From Alkalihalobacillus sp047302405 (lineage in GTDB: Bacteria > Bacillota > Bacilli > Bacillales > Bacillaceae_D), in NCBI RefSeq assembly GCF_047302405.1, contig NZ_CP154853.1:3596001-3660000 (forward strand): a stretch of 64,000 nt of DNA, read 5' to 3'. Below, piece by piece: positions 9,140-17,798 of this stretch. The translations under genes and the position numbers were made by a program. Position 1 is the first letter of the stretch, and every line of letters starts with the position of its first letter. The notes under the pieces were generated by a model. The model had not been told where the DNA came from. It was given only the letters and a program-made list of their open reading frames with translations, and did no database searches.

Positions 9140-9795
9140 CCCTCTTTGGTGGCCTTTGATTCCCTTTGCAGCTCTTATTCAATCGCTTTTGGCTTCATTG
9201 GCGGCCTTTGATTCCCTTTGATTCCCTTTGATTCCCTTCGCTGCTCTTATTCAATCGCTTCGGGCTTCTTTGGCGGCCTTTGATTCCCTTTGCGGCTTTG
9301 ACTCAATCGCTTTTGGCTTCATTGGCGGCCTTTGATTCCCTTTATGGCTCTTATTTAATCGCTTCGGGCTTCTTTGGCACTCTTTGATTCCCTTTGCGGC
9401 TTTGACTCAATCGCTTCGGGCTTCATTGACTCCCTTTGATTCCCTTCGCCGCTCTCATTCAATCGCTTCAGGCTTCATTGACTCCCTTTGATTCCCTTCG
9501 CCGCTCTCATTCAATCGCTTCGGGCTTCATTGGCGGCCTTTGATTCCCTTTATGGCTCTTATTTAATCGCTTCGGGCTTCTTTGGCACTCTTTGATTCCC
9601 TTTGCGGCTTTGACTCAATCGCTTCGGGCTTCATTGACTCCCTTTGATTCCCTTCGCCGCTCTCATTCAATCGCTTCAGGCTTCATTGACTCCCTTTGAT
9701 TCCCTTCGCCGCTCTCATTCAATCGCTTCAGGCTTCATTGACGCCCTTTGATTCCCTTCGCTGCTCTTATTCAATCGCTTTCGGCTTCATTGATT
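9140..9795. repeat. 52-bp tandem array 1 (12 units)
   Basis: Non-coding array in which GATTCCC recurs at 9158, 9210 (then 9220 and 9230), 9282, 9334, 9386, 9438, 9490, 9542, 9594, 9646, 9698 and 9750. Every step is exactly 52 bp except one unit in which a 10-mer TTTGATTCCC is triplicated. Core words are TTTGATTCCCTT, GCTCT, ATTCAATCGCTT and GGCTTCATTG. The four units from 9334 are duplicated as the four from 9542, a 208-bp higher-order repeat. The period is not a multiple of three and no long frame is kept. It lies between two convergent terminators. A related array is at 16140-16622. Confidence 0.9.
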
Positions 9796-9848
9796 CGCAC
9801 CCCGCCCCCCTCAACTCAATAAATCCATTACTAAACCCACACCCAACA

Positions 9849-9900
9849 ACAAAAAAAGACCCCTCAAACGGTCAAAATTAACTGACCATTTGAGAAGTCT
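9849..9900 (-). terminator. terminator of ptsG
   Basis: Read leftward, a stem of GACTTCTCAAATGGTCA pairing with TGACCGTTTGAGGGGTC and then seven T residues, 20 bases after the ptsG stop. Confidence 0.85.
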
Positions 9901-9919
9901 CCTCCCTCATATCAAATCG

Positions 9920-11983
9920 TTATTTTTTGGCGATTCGAATACGGTTTGTTTCTCCTGCTTTTGCTGAGCCTTCTTCAATGACGATATACTCGTCATCGGC
10001 TAAATTTGTAAAGACGATTGGCGTTACAGCAGAAGTTGCTTCTTTTTTCACAATGTCTAAATCAACTTTTAGTAATGGTTGCCCTTGATCGACTGTTTGT
10101 CCTTGTTCGATTAAGGCTTCAAACCCTTTACCTTTTAAATTTACAGTATCGATCCCAACATGAATTAAGATTTCCTTGCCACTATCTGTCTCAAGTCCAA
10201 TCGCATGTTTTGTTGGGAATAAGTTGACAATTTTTCCTGCGGCTGGAGCCGTCACAGTCATAATTCCATTTTCTACCGAAGGATCGATGGCAAATCCGTC
10301 ACCCATCATTTTTTCAGCAAACATTTTGTCCGGTACTTCTGTAATTGACTTAATTTCACCAGTCATTGGCACCGCAACTTCGATGTCTTCGGCTGATACT
10401 TCAACAGATGGTGATGCAGCTTTCTCTTCAGGTTCTGCTTCCGGTACTGGTGTTCTTCCTGCAATAATATCTTCAATTTGACCTTTAATTGTCTCTGATC
10501 GTGGTCCGAAAATAGCCTGGATGTTTTTGTCAATTTGCATAACCCCAGATGCACCTAGTTCTTTTAAACGATCCTTTTCTACTTTATCAATATCTGCTAC
10601 TGAAACACGAAGACGTGTAATACAAGCATCTAAGTGTGTTAGGTTTTCTTTACCACCAAGAGCTTTTAACACATTAAAAGGTAGCTCAGTCTTTCCAGCT
10701 TTACCTTTTTTCGTATTACCCTCTACAGCATCGTCATTCTTTTCACGACCTGGTGTCATTAAGTTAAATTTCTTGATCATAAAAGTGAAAAGGAAATAAT
10801 AAATAACGGCAAACACTAGACCAACTATAATTACTACCCACCAAGGTTCACGGCCTGGCAAGACACCGTATAATAGGAAGTCAATGGCTCCCCCTGAGAA
10901 TGTATACCCCATATTAATATTTAAGAAATAGAGAACCACAAACGACAATCCATCTAAAACAGCATGGAAAAAGAATAATAATGGTGATAAGAACAAGAAT
11001 GAGAATTCAAGTGGTTCTGTAATTCCTGTTAAAAAGGAAGTTAGAGCCGCAGAACCTAATAAACCACCGACTAATTTTTTATTTTCTGGTCGTGCTTGAT
11101 GATACATCGCAAGTGCAGCAGCTGGAAGTCCAAACATCATAATTGGGAATTCTCCCGCCATAAAATGTCCAGCTGTAATTTCGACTCCATCACGAAGTTG
11201 AGCAAAGAAGATGTTCAAATCTCCATAAACCATGTTTCCAGCAGCTGTCTGATAGCTACCAAATTCAAACCAGAACGGTGCATGGAAAATGTGATGTAAA
11301 CCAAATGGAATTAACAATCGTTTAATAAATCCAAAGAAGAATACGGCAGCAGTCATTGCCTCTTCCATTAAAAACTGAGAAAACATATTCATGCCTGTTT
11401 GAATCGTAGGCCATACAAAGAATAAAGCAACCCCGATAAAGAAAGCTGAAAAAGCTGTAACAATCGGAACAAAACGTTTTCCTGCAAAAAATCCTAAGAA
11501 AGCAGGTAGTTCTATTTCATAGTATTTATTATAAGCCCAAGCAGCGAGTGCCCCGATAATAATACCACCGAATACCCCTGTTTGTAGCGTTGGAATCCCA
11601 AGCACTAGTGCGAAGGCTGGGTCTCCTCCTTCTAATACCTTTTCCAAAGTCAAATTACCTATAACTCCCATCGTTACGTTCATAACGAGGTAACCAACTA
11701 GAGCCGCTAAAGCCGCAACTCCAGCACCGTTTGTCAATCCAACGGCCACTCCAAGGGCAAATATGAGAGCTAAGTTATCAAAAATAATTCCGCCTGCCGC
11801 TTCCATCATAATGGCCATGCTATTAAAAAAGTCATTTTCTAAAAATGGCATGATGTTCGTTATACTCGGATTTCTCATTGCGTTACCGAAACCTAGTAGC
11901 AAACCAGCAGCTGGTAAAATCGCAACCGGTAACATTAATGATTTACCAATACGTTGTAACTGTCCGAAAGCTTTTTTAAACAT
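9920..11983 (-). CDS. ptsG: PTS glucose transporter subunit IICBA (PtsG)
   Basis: A 687-residue permease that imports and phosphorylates glucose using phosphate from HPr. Domain order is EIIC (about 1-410, membrane, starting MFKKAFGQLQRIGKSLMLPV and containing the ITEPLEFSF motif), EIIB (about 435-515, phosphocysteine in DACITRLR) and EIIA (about 545-680, phosphohistidine in ILIHVGIDTV). Close to B. subtilis PtsG throughout. The neighbouring glcT and an RNA antiterminator target in its leader (12157-12181) favour glucose over N-acetylglucosamine. AAGGAGATGG precedes the ATG. It ends at a strong terminator beside repeat array 1. Confidence 0.93.
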   Translation of the reverse strand: MFKKAFGQLQRIGKSLMLPVAILPAAGLLLGFGNAMRNPSITNIMPFLENDFFNSMAIMMEAAGGIIFDNLALIFALGVAVGLTNGAGVAALAALVGYLVMNVTMGVIGNLTLEKVLEGGDPAFALVLGIPTLQTGVFGGIIIGALAAWAYNKYYEIELPAFLGFFAGKRFVPIVTAFSAFFIGVALFFVWPTIQTGMNMFSQFLMEEAMTAAVFFFGFIKRLLIPFGLHHIFHAPFWFEFGSYQTAAGNMVYGDLNIFFAQLRDGVEITAGHFMAGEFPIMMFGLPAAALAMYHQARPENKKLVGGLLGSAALTSFLTGITEPLEFSFLFLSPLLFFFHAVLDGLSFVVLYFLNINMGYTFSGGAIDFLLYGVLPGREPWWVVIIVGLVFAVIYYFLFTFMIKKFNLMTPGREKNDDAVEGNTKKGKAGKTELPFNVLKALGGKENLTHLDACITRLRVSVADIDKVEKDRLKELGASGVMQIDKNIQAIFGPRSETIKGQIEDIIAGRTPVPEAEPEEKAASPSVEVSAEDIEVAVPMTGEIKSITEVPDKMFAEKMMGDGFAIDPSVENGIMTVTAPAAGKIVNLFPTKHAIGLETDSGKEILIHVGIDTVNLKGKGFEALIEQGQTVDQGQPLLKVDLDIVKKEATSAVTPIVFTNLADDEYIVIEEGSAKAGETNRIRIAKK

Positions 11984-12062
11984 TTCTAAACCATCTCCTT
12001 TTTATATATTTTTATCAACAACAAATAATGAAAAGATAAATTCAAAACAACAAAAAAGCATG

Positions 12063-12140
12063 AGTAAAAAAGCAATACAGCATGTGAATCGGGAGGGAAC
12101 CCAACCAAATTATGGTTAAGTTTCCCTAGTTATTCACACC
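12063..12140 (-). terminator. conditional leader terminator of ptsG
   Basis: In the ptsG leader, read leftward, an outer stem GTGTGAAT/ATTCACAT encloses GGGAAACTTAACC/GGTTGGGTTCCC, followed by GCTTTTTT. It lies directly downstream of the GlcT target sequence, as expected of an attenuator that GlcT overrides. Confidence 0.8.
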
Positions 12141-12156
12141 CTATACAACCTTTTCG

Positions 12157-12181
12157 CTCATGCCTGCTTAACCAGTAACAC
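12157..12181 (-). promoter_or_regulatory. RNA antiterminator (RAT) bound by GlcT
   Basis: On the minus strand GTGTTACTG, a short loop and CAGGCATGAG match the B. subtilis ptsG RAT almost base for base. When GlcT is active it stabilises this hairpin and prevents the downstream terminator from forming. Confidence 0.88.
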
Positions 12182-12250
12182 GGAAAATGTTCGTTTTGGT
12201 GTTTTATAAAGTTATGAGACATACCAGTTAATGCATGGAGAAGAAATTTG

Positions 12251-13081
12251 CTATCTTTTCATCAATCTTTGCAAATGAAGTGTCAAATAAACCGCTTCTG
12301 CATCCGGTACAGATCTCTTTAATTTTTGTTGCATGACTTTCATCAATTTCCATGACAAATTGTAGCATACAGGATATTGTTCTTGCAACACCTTTTTCAA
12401 AGCTTCCTGTTCCTCCATATAATTTTCAGCCTGAACACGCTCAATCGTATGATAAATATGGCGAACAAGACGCAAATAGTTCATATCTTTTTTATCAACT
12501 TTTATTTTAAGATTCTCTTCAATAACTTCAACTAAATCAGCAACAAGAAGGGTTTCCTTATTAATTTCCGCAAGCTCCCTATTTGTAAGGGCACTATGAA
12601 TGTGGAGAGCTATAAAACCTACTTCCCCTTCTGGAATATGGAGCTTCAGCCAATCGCTGAGTGATTCGACAATTTCTTCTGCCATTGCATACTCTTTCGG
12701 ATAAGCAAGCTCAGTCTCTTTACGAAACGGATTTTTGACCCCTAATCCTTCTCTAATTCGTTTAATCGCAAAAAAGAGATGGTCAGTTAATCCTACATGA
12801 ATATGCTCATTCAACTCGACTTTAAACCGTTCTTCTATTTTGGTAATAATGGCATCCATCATTTCAATAAAAGTCTCATCAACATACTCAAGTAGCTTTA
12901 AATATTGCTTTTGTTCCTCCGTATCTTTTAGAACGAAGAACTTCTCCGCACGTTCTCCAGCTACGATGTCACCAGCACGCTTGCCAAAACCGAGCCCTTT
13001 ACCAATTAAAATAATTTCTTCATAATCTGGGTGCTCTGCGATAATGACATTATTATTTAACGCTTTCTTCACGTGAATCAT
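12251..13081 (-). CDS. glcT: transcription antiterminator GlcT
   Basis: A 276-residue BglG/SacY-family antiterminator. The amino-terminal RNA-binding domain (residues 1-55, VKKALNNNVIIAEHPDYEE then LIGKGLGFGKRAGD) is followed by two PTS regulatory domains (about 65-170 and 175-276) with their conserved histidines (ALHIHSAL, LVRHIYH, TLHLQRL). PtsG phosphorylates GlcT and switches it off when glucose is absent. It lies just upstream of ptsG, whose leader carries the matching target. An AAGGAG site lies nine bases before the ATG. Assignment rests on sequence similarity and the paired RNA element. Confidence 0.93.
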   Translation of the reverse strand: MIHVKKALNNNVIIAEHPDYEEIILIGKGLGFGKRAGDIVAGERAEKFFVLKDTEEQKQYLKLLEYVDETFIEMMDAIITKIEERFKVELNEHIHVGLTDHLFFAIKRIREGLGVKNPFRKETELAYPKEYAMAEEIVESLSDWLKLHIPEGEVGFIALHIHSALTNRELAEINKETLLVADLVEVIEENLKIKVDKKDMNYLRLVRHIYHTIERVQAENYMEEQEALKKVLQEQYPVCYNLSWKLMKVMQQKLKRSVPDAEAVYLTLHLQRLMKR

Positions 13082-13207
13082 AGTGAATGCTCCTTCATTT
13101 ATTTCTTCTTTATATTGTGCACCAGTGTGTGATTATGTCAAGAAAATTAATAGATGAACAGCAGCAACTTAAGATTTTTTCTCCCCCTAAATCACCAATA
13201 TATCAAG

Positions 13208-13232
13208 AGCTCACCCTTTAACAGAGTGAGCC
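13208..13232 (-). terminator. hairpin after the MFS transporter gene
   Basis: GCTCAC / GTGAGC stem with a loop of about ten bases, five bases past the stop codon on the minus strand. The following T-run is poor, so termination strength is doubtful. Confidence 0.45.
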
Positions 13233-13236
13233 TCAA

Positions 13237-14679
13237 TCAACGAACTGCCTGCTTTTTTTCTTCCATTTTTCGTTCCTTAAGGTCTTCTTCCTTCGATTTT
13301 TTCTCAAGCATATATCCAATCGGAATGGTTAAAAAAGTTAATATCCCAACGAATATAAACGCTTCATTAATCGCCTGTACACTTGCTTGCTCGAGTGAAA
13401 AAGTACTACTTGATGTCATAACCTGCCCTCTTCTCACTTCATAAAAAATCGAAATAAACACAACGGCAAAGGCAGAGCTCATTTGCCTCGCTACATTATT
13501 TAAGGCAGACCCTCTTGATACTAACCGATCGGGAACAGCATTCATCCCTGTTGTGGTAGAGGGCATTGAGCTAAGTCCATTTCCAATTCCACGAATCGCC
13601 ATCCAAAAGATAATAAAAGCAAGTGATGTTTCAAGGCTCATAAAGCCCATTACTAGCGTACCAACAGCGAGAATCAATAACCCAGAAGTGATCACACCCT
13701 TAGCGCCTTTAGTATCAAGAATCCGTCCCCCTACGGTCATAAAGATCCCCGTAAATAAGGCCGATGGTAAAAAGACTAATCCTGTTACAATCGCACTTAA
13801 ACCAAAGGCTTGCTGAATTAGTAATGGAATTAAGAAAATCCCTGCAAACAGGCCAATAGAAGAAATTGTTGTCAGCAAAATACTATATGTGTAAACAGGA
13901 ATTCTAAATAAACTTAGATCAAGCAAAGGCTGTTGAACCCGCTTTTCCACCTTTACAAATAAATACATCAAGATGATTCCCACAATTAATAACATTAAAT
14001 TGGTCGGGTGAGTTAAATCAGCCACAGTGGACATTCGTGCAAACGCAAAAAGAATACTTCCTACCCCTAAGGTGACAAGAAAAAAACCAAGCTTATCAAA
14101 CTGAACTTGACGATTCGGTGTAGTATTAGGTAAATACTTCCACGCAAACCATAATCCAATCAATCCAAATGGAGCATTTGTTATAAAAAGATAATGCCAA
14201 CTTGTTGTTTCTAAAAGGATTCCACCAATGGTCGGCCCAATCGTTGGGGCCATCATCGAGGCAATTCCCCATACACCCGTCGCAAGCCCTCTCTCTCTTT
14301 TCGGAAACGCTTCAAAAATTAATGCCATCGATAGTGGCATCATAATCCCTCCACCAATCCCTTGCAAAGCACGGAAGGTAATTAAGGAACTTAAATTCCA
14401 GGAAAAAGTACCGATAATCGAACCGACGACAAAAAGAGCCAATCCAATTAAATACGTCCTCTTTTTTCCAAAACGGTCCCCTAAATAACCCGTCACCGGT
14501 ACGGTCATTCCCATTGCAACCATAAATATCGTAATAATCCAACCAGCTGACACAACATCTGTTTCAAACACGTCAATAAATGTCGGAATAGCCGGATTAA
14601 GCATGCTATTATTTAAAATCATCGTAAATGATCCTAATAAAACAGCCACCACAACCATCCACTTTTGATTTCCCTTCAT
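13237..14679 (-). CDS. MFS drug exporter, DHA2 (EmrB/QacA) family
   Basis: A 480-residue proton-driven efflux transporter with about 14 membrane segments. Motif A is recognisable in GYLGDRFGKKRTYLIG (after segment 2), and the antiporter motif C lies in MMAPTIGPTIGGILLE (segment 5). The tail is basic and cytoplasmic (KKSKEEDLKERKMEEKK). Closest in type to LmrB/EmrB-like multidrug exporters; the substrate cannot be read from sequence. It has its own upstream region, with only a weak AATGGTG ribosome site, and a weak hairpin downstream. Not part of the neighbouring glucose operon. Confidence 0.88.
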   Translation of the reverse strand: MKGNQKWMVVVAVLLGSFTMILNNSMLNPAIPTFIDVFETDVVSAGWIITIFMVAMGMTVPVTGYLGDRFGKKRTYLIGLALFVVGSIIGTFSWNLSSLITFRALQGIGGGIMMPLSMALIFEAFPKRERGLATGVWGIASMMAPTIGPTIGGILLETTSWHYLFITNAPFGLIGLWFAWKYLPNTTPNRQVQFDKLGFFLVTLGVGSILFAFARMSTVADLTHPTNLMLLIVGIILMYLFVKVEKRVQQPLLDLSLFRIPVYTYSILLTTISSIGLFAGIFLIPLLIQQAFGLSAIVTGLVFLPSALFTGIFMTVGGRILDTKGAKGVITSGLLILAVGTLVMGFMSLETSLAFIIFWMAIRGIGNGLSSMPSTTTGMNAVPDRLVSRGSALNNVARQMSSAFAVVFISIFYEVRRGQVMTSSSTFSLEQASVQAINEAFIFVGILTFLTIPIGYMLEKKSKEEDLKERKMEEKKQAVR

Positions 14680-14872
14680 CTGAACACACCATTTCGCCTC
14701 TCGAAATTTTTCATCATAATTAGTATAGCACGTTTTTACATATATTTTTTATAAAATGCCTGCCCTATGCGAGTTACTTCAAATTAAATTCCTTCGTTTC
14801 CATTTCCCCCCTCCCGAATGAAAAAGGCATCTTTCGGCAAACTATAAAAAGCCAATTTGAAAGGAGCATGAC

Positions 14873-15298
14873 ATGAATACTTCAAACGTACAAAATGAAA
14901 TATTATCTATATTAGACGAAGACAAAATAGGAACACTAGCAACTGTTGTGGACAATAAACCACAAAGTCGATTTATGAGCTTTTATCATGAACACTTTAC
15001 CCTCTATACACCGACTGATTTAAACACACATAAAGTAGAATCGATTAAACAAAATCCAGCCGTTCACATATTAATAGGCTATACGGGTGAAGGGCTTCAT
15101 GATTCTTATTTAGAGATTGAAGGACAGGCTGAACTGATAACGGATTCAACGGAGAAACAGAAATGGTGGCAAGACAAATGGACACACTGGTTTGAAGGAC
15201 CAAATGATCCCCATTATGTTTTATTAAAAATAACCCCCTCCGTATTTCGCATAATGAATATTGGAGAGGAAACGCCCAAAACTTTAGAATTGTCATAA
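14873..15298 (+). CDS. pyridoxamine-phosphate-oxidase-like general stress protein (YdaG type)
   Basis: A 141-residue split-barrel flavin-binding protein of the general stress protein 26 family (B. subtilis YdaG). It has the early LATVVDNKPQSRFMSF strand pair, a central HILIGYTGEGLHDSYLEIEG segment, and the WWQDKWTHWFEGPNDPHYVLLKI block typical of the family. Members are often sigma-B dependent, but I could not find a convincing sigma-B promoter upstream. AAGGAG lies seven bases before the ATG. It is a single-gene unit ending at a strong bidirectional hairpin shared with the convergent DoxX-like gene. Confidence 0.85.
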   Translation: MNTSNVQNEILSILDEDKIGTLATVVDNKPQSRFMSFYHEHFTLYTPTDLNTHKVESIKQNPAVHILIGYTGEGLHDSYLEIEGQAELITDSTEKQKWWQDKWTHWFEGPNDPHYVLLKITPSVFRIMNIGEETPKTLELS

Positions 15299-15332
15299 AC
15301 AGCTTATTCATTTTCACTCGTTTTATATAGAA

Positions 15333-15381
15333 AATAGCACCTCCAATTGTCAGGAAGACTCACAATTGGGGTGCTATTCGT
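15333..15381. terminator. bidirectional terminator between convergent genes
   Basis: Perfect 11-base inner stem and outer AATAGCACC/GGTGCTATT pairing around TCCAATTGT...ACAATTGGGG. Suits both the stress-protein gene (+) and the DoxX-like gene (-). Confidence 0.8.
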
Positions 15382-15399
15382 AATTGAATGGTATTTCCC

Positions 15400-15930
15400 T
15401 TACACCGCTTCTTTCATTTGGTCTGAGTTTTTCATTTTAAATGAACGTTTATTTAATTTCATTTTAGAGCGTAAATACGGTAATACGTAGCGGTCTCCAC
15501 CGTATCTTCCAGCATTAGCACTTGCGATAATAATGATAAAGGATACGAGTAACATCCAAGGGTTTGAAGAAATGGTTCCAGCAAACAAGAAAGATAAATT
15601 CATTACGGCTCCGAAGAATGCTGCTGCAGAGGTTAGAACCCCTAAGATTAATCCAAGTCCAACTAACACCTCACCCCAAGCTACAACGAGACTGAAAATT
15701 TCAGCATTTGGAACAGCGAAGTTTTCCAAGAAACTTACATATAATGGATACTTAGCCACTTCACCATCTAAAACAGGATTCGCTACTGCATTTTGTAAAT
15801 AACCACCTGCATTAAAGCCACCAGTTACTTTACCCCAACCTGCACTCAACCAAGCCCAACCTAACACCAATCTCAACACCACTAATCCCATCGCCACAAT
15901 TTTATTATTTCTTAAAAATTCTCCTAACAT
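15400..15930 (-). CDS. DoxX family membrane protein
   Basis: A 176-residue protein with four predicted membrane segments, beginning MLGEFLRNNK. It carries the family-type LRLVLGWAWLSAGWGKV segment and LILGVLTSAAAFFGAVMNLSF. I chose the ATG at 15930, preceded by GGAGGAG at the correct distance, over a start 23 codons upstream without such a site. Some DoxX relatives (e.g. CatD) respond to thiol and redox stress. A palindrome resembling a Rex or quinone-repressor operator lies upstream (16068-16085). The exact function here is unknown. Confidence 0.82.
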   Translation of the reverse strand: MLGEFLRNNKIVAMGLVVLRLVLGWAWLSAGWGKVTGGFNAGGYLQNAVANPVLDGEVAKYPLYVSFLENFAVPNAEIFSLVVAWGEVLVGLGLILGVLTSAAAFFGAVMNLSFLFAGTISSNPWMLLVSFIIIIASANAGRYGGDRYVLPYLRSKMKLNKRSFKMKNSDQMKEAV

Positions 15931-16067
15931 GATAACTCCTCCTCCATTTGTATTTAAACTTATGAATAATTGCTCTTCTGAGTTTGTGAATGTTTTCACA
16001 TGTGATTACACTCTTAGTATATGACGTATTTACTAGGAAATCTACCTTTTAGAGAAACCTTCACAAC

Positions 16068-16085
16068 TTGTTCAATATTTCACAA
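16068..16085. promoter_or_regulatory. possible Rex-type operator upstream of the DoxX-like gene
   Basis: TTGTTCAATATTTCACAA matches 12 of the 14 specified positions of the Rex consensus TTGTGAA-N4-TTCACAA, with a perfect right half. It lies about 140 bases before the DoxX-like start. The rex gene itself is 1.7 kb away. Such near-matches also arise by chance in AT-rich DNA. Confidence 0.3.
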
Positions 16086-16139
16086 ACTTTTTTTCAGAAT
16101 GGGCTTTTAGATCTGTTGGGGCACTGATTCGATGGTTTT

Positions 16140-16622
16140 TGGAATCATAGCTTGACCTATGATTCCCTTTGCGGCTCTTATTCATGTGCTTTTGACTTCA
16201 TACAGGCTCTTTGATTCCCTTTGCTTCCTTAATTCAATCTCTTTTGGAATCATTGCCGTCCTATGATTCCCTTTGCGGCTCTTATTCATGTGCTTTTGAC
16301 TTCATACAGGCTCTTTGATTCCCTTTGCTTCCTTAATTCAATCTCTTTTGAAATCATTAGCCGTCCTATGATTCCCTTTGCAGCTCTCATTCACATACTT
16401 TTGACTTCATACGAGCTCTTTGATTCCCTTTGCTTCCTTAATTCAATCGCTTTTGGAATCATAGCTGACCTATGATTCCCTTTCCCCCTCTCATTCACTG
16501 GCTTTTGACTTCATACAGGCTCTATGATTCCCTTTCCCCCTCTCATTCACTGGCTTTTGACTTCATAGCCGCCTTATGACTCCCTTTGCGCCTTTGATTC
16601 ATATGCTTTTGACTTCATTGCC
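16140..16622. repeat. 52-bp tandem array 2 (9 units)
   Basis: GATTCCC (GACTCCC in the last) recurs at 16161, 16213, 16265, 16317, 16370, 16422, 16474, 16526 and 16578, that is steps of 52 bp with one of 53. The first six units alternate between two types, one with GCGGCTCTTATTCATGTGCTTTTGAC-like text and one with TGCTTCCTTAATTCAATC text, giving a 104-bp dimer. Same period and core words as the array at 9140-9795 but a distinct subfamily. Non-coding; it lies before the tatC terminator. Confidence 0.9.
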
Positions 16623-16657
16623 GCTAAGGAAGCACGAGAACCATGCTTCCGCTCCTC

Positions 16658-16702
16658 AAAAAAGCCCTCTCAAAAGGTCCAATAACCTTAAGAGAGAGCC
16701 CA
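16658..16702 (-). terminator. terminator of the rex/tat region
   Basis: Read leftward, GCTCTCTC...AAGGTT pairs with AACCTTTTGAGAGGGC-like sequence and runs into TTTTTTGAG. About 60 bases after the tatC stop. Confidence 0.8.
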
Positions 16703-16763
16703 AATCGCTCGCCAAAGTCCATTTTTATAACTTTAGCATCCTATAAACTAAGCCCGCAAACTA

Positions 16764-17528
16764 TTATTGTGCTTCTGTTCGCTCTAGTTCTTCTTCTTGT
16801 AGTTTTTGAGCTTTTAACACTTTACGATAGGCAATCCGAGATAACCAAATGCTAAATTCATAAAGTAAAAGCAATGGAACGGTAACCATTAAATGCGACA
16901 TTAAATCAGGTGGTGTAATAAAGCCGGCGATAACGAGTAAGACAAAATAAGCATATTTACGTAACTTCGATAAAGTAGATGGAGTAACTAGACCTAATCT
17001 CGTTAAAAAAGAGACGACAACAGGTAGTTGGAACAAAATCCCCATCGGTATCGTAATTTGAAATAAAAAATGAAAGTACTCGTTAATTCCATACTGCTCC
17101 GTTATGCCAAGTCGTGCTGATAAATTCCCCATAAATTGAATGATAAAGGGGAATAAAACAAAATAGGCAAAGGAAAGCCCACCTAAAAATAGGATAAAGG
17201 CAAATGGAATATAGGCTAACGTCACCTTTCGCTCATTTTCATGTAACCCAGGACTAATAAAAGCCCAAAGTTGATAGAGAATGACCGGAAAAATAAAAAC
17301 AAGGGCAATGACTGTCGCAAATGTCATAAAAACCCGAAAAGGATCCGTCATCTTAAAAGCATTCATCGGCAAACCTTGAGCCATCGGTGCATTTGTTAAA
17401 TATGTGATTAGTGGTGTCGCTAAAAAAAAGCCGGCGATGAACGCTACTGCAAAAAAGACGAGTAACAGGACAATCCTTCGTCTCAACTCCACAATATGGT
17501 CCATGACCGACATATGCTGTGTATCCAT
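16764..17528 (-). CDS. tatC: twin-arginine translocase subunit TatC
   Basis: A 254-residue membrane protein with six membrane segments that recognises twin-arginine signal peptides and forms the Tat export core. Family hallmarks include the amino-terminal HIVELRRRI motif, PFRVFMTFATV, the periplasmic-side loop ending LPVVVSFL, and FVLLVIAGFITPPDLMS. It lies 18 bases after tatA with rex upstream, the same order as rex-tatAy-tatCy in B. subtilis. The carboxyl tail is charged (LQEEELERTEAQ). In B. subtilis the next gene pair would be ydiK-ydiL; here about 13 kb of accessory DNA intervenes. Confidence 0.95.
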   Translation of the reverse strand: MDTQHMSVMDHIVELRRRIVLLLVFFAVAFIAGFFLATPLITYLTNAPMAQGLPMNAFKMTDPFRVFMTFATVIALVFIFPVILYQLWAFISPGLHENERKVTLAYIPFAFILFLGGLSFAYFVLFPFIIQFMGNLSARLGITEQYGINEYFHFLFQITIPMGILFQLPVVVSFLTRLGLVTPSTLSKLRKYAYFVLLVIAGFITPPDLMSHLMVTVPLLLLYEFSIWLSRIAYRKVLKAQKLQEEELERTEAQ

Positions 17529-17546
17529 CTTTAAACCCTTCCTGTA

Positions 17547-17738
17547 TTAAGAGTCTTGACGTGTCGCTTTTTTCTTACTTGTATCATCATCATCGTCATC
17601 TGCTAGTCCTTTAGTGGCTGCTTTAAATTCACGCAATGTATTTCCAGCCGCTTTCCCGAGTTCTGGCAATTTTTTAGGACCAAAGATAAGCAATGCAACA
17701 AGTGCGATAAGTACAATACTTCCTGCTGATAGTGGCAT
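17547..17738 (-). CDS. tatA: twin-arginine translocase subunit TatA
   Basis: A 63-residue single-span protein that oligomerises into the Tat pore. It has a short amino-terminal membrane helix, the hinge FGPKKLPELGKA, and an amphipathic helix (GNTLREFKAATKGL). The tail has six consecutive aspartates then basic residues. AGGAGG precedes the ATG. Transcribed with tatC downstream. Confidence 0.93.
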   Translation of the reverse strand: MPLSAGSIVLIALVALLIFGPKKLPELGKAAGNTLREFKAATKGLADDDDDDTSKKKATRQDS

Positions 17739-17798
17739 GAAGGATGCACCTCCTTAATTTTTGTGAGACCTTTGTACAACCTTGTGTAGCTTCTTCTA

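Noticed and set aside
9140..9795. CRISPR array
   Set aside because: Units are contiguous variants of one 52-bp sequence with no unrelated spacers, and no cas genes are near.
14780..14872. Sigma-B promoter before the general stress protein gene
   Set aside because: GTTTCC-14-GAATGA is the best candidate and its -10 does not match the consensus.
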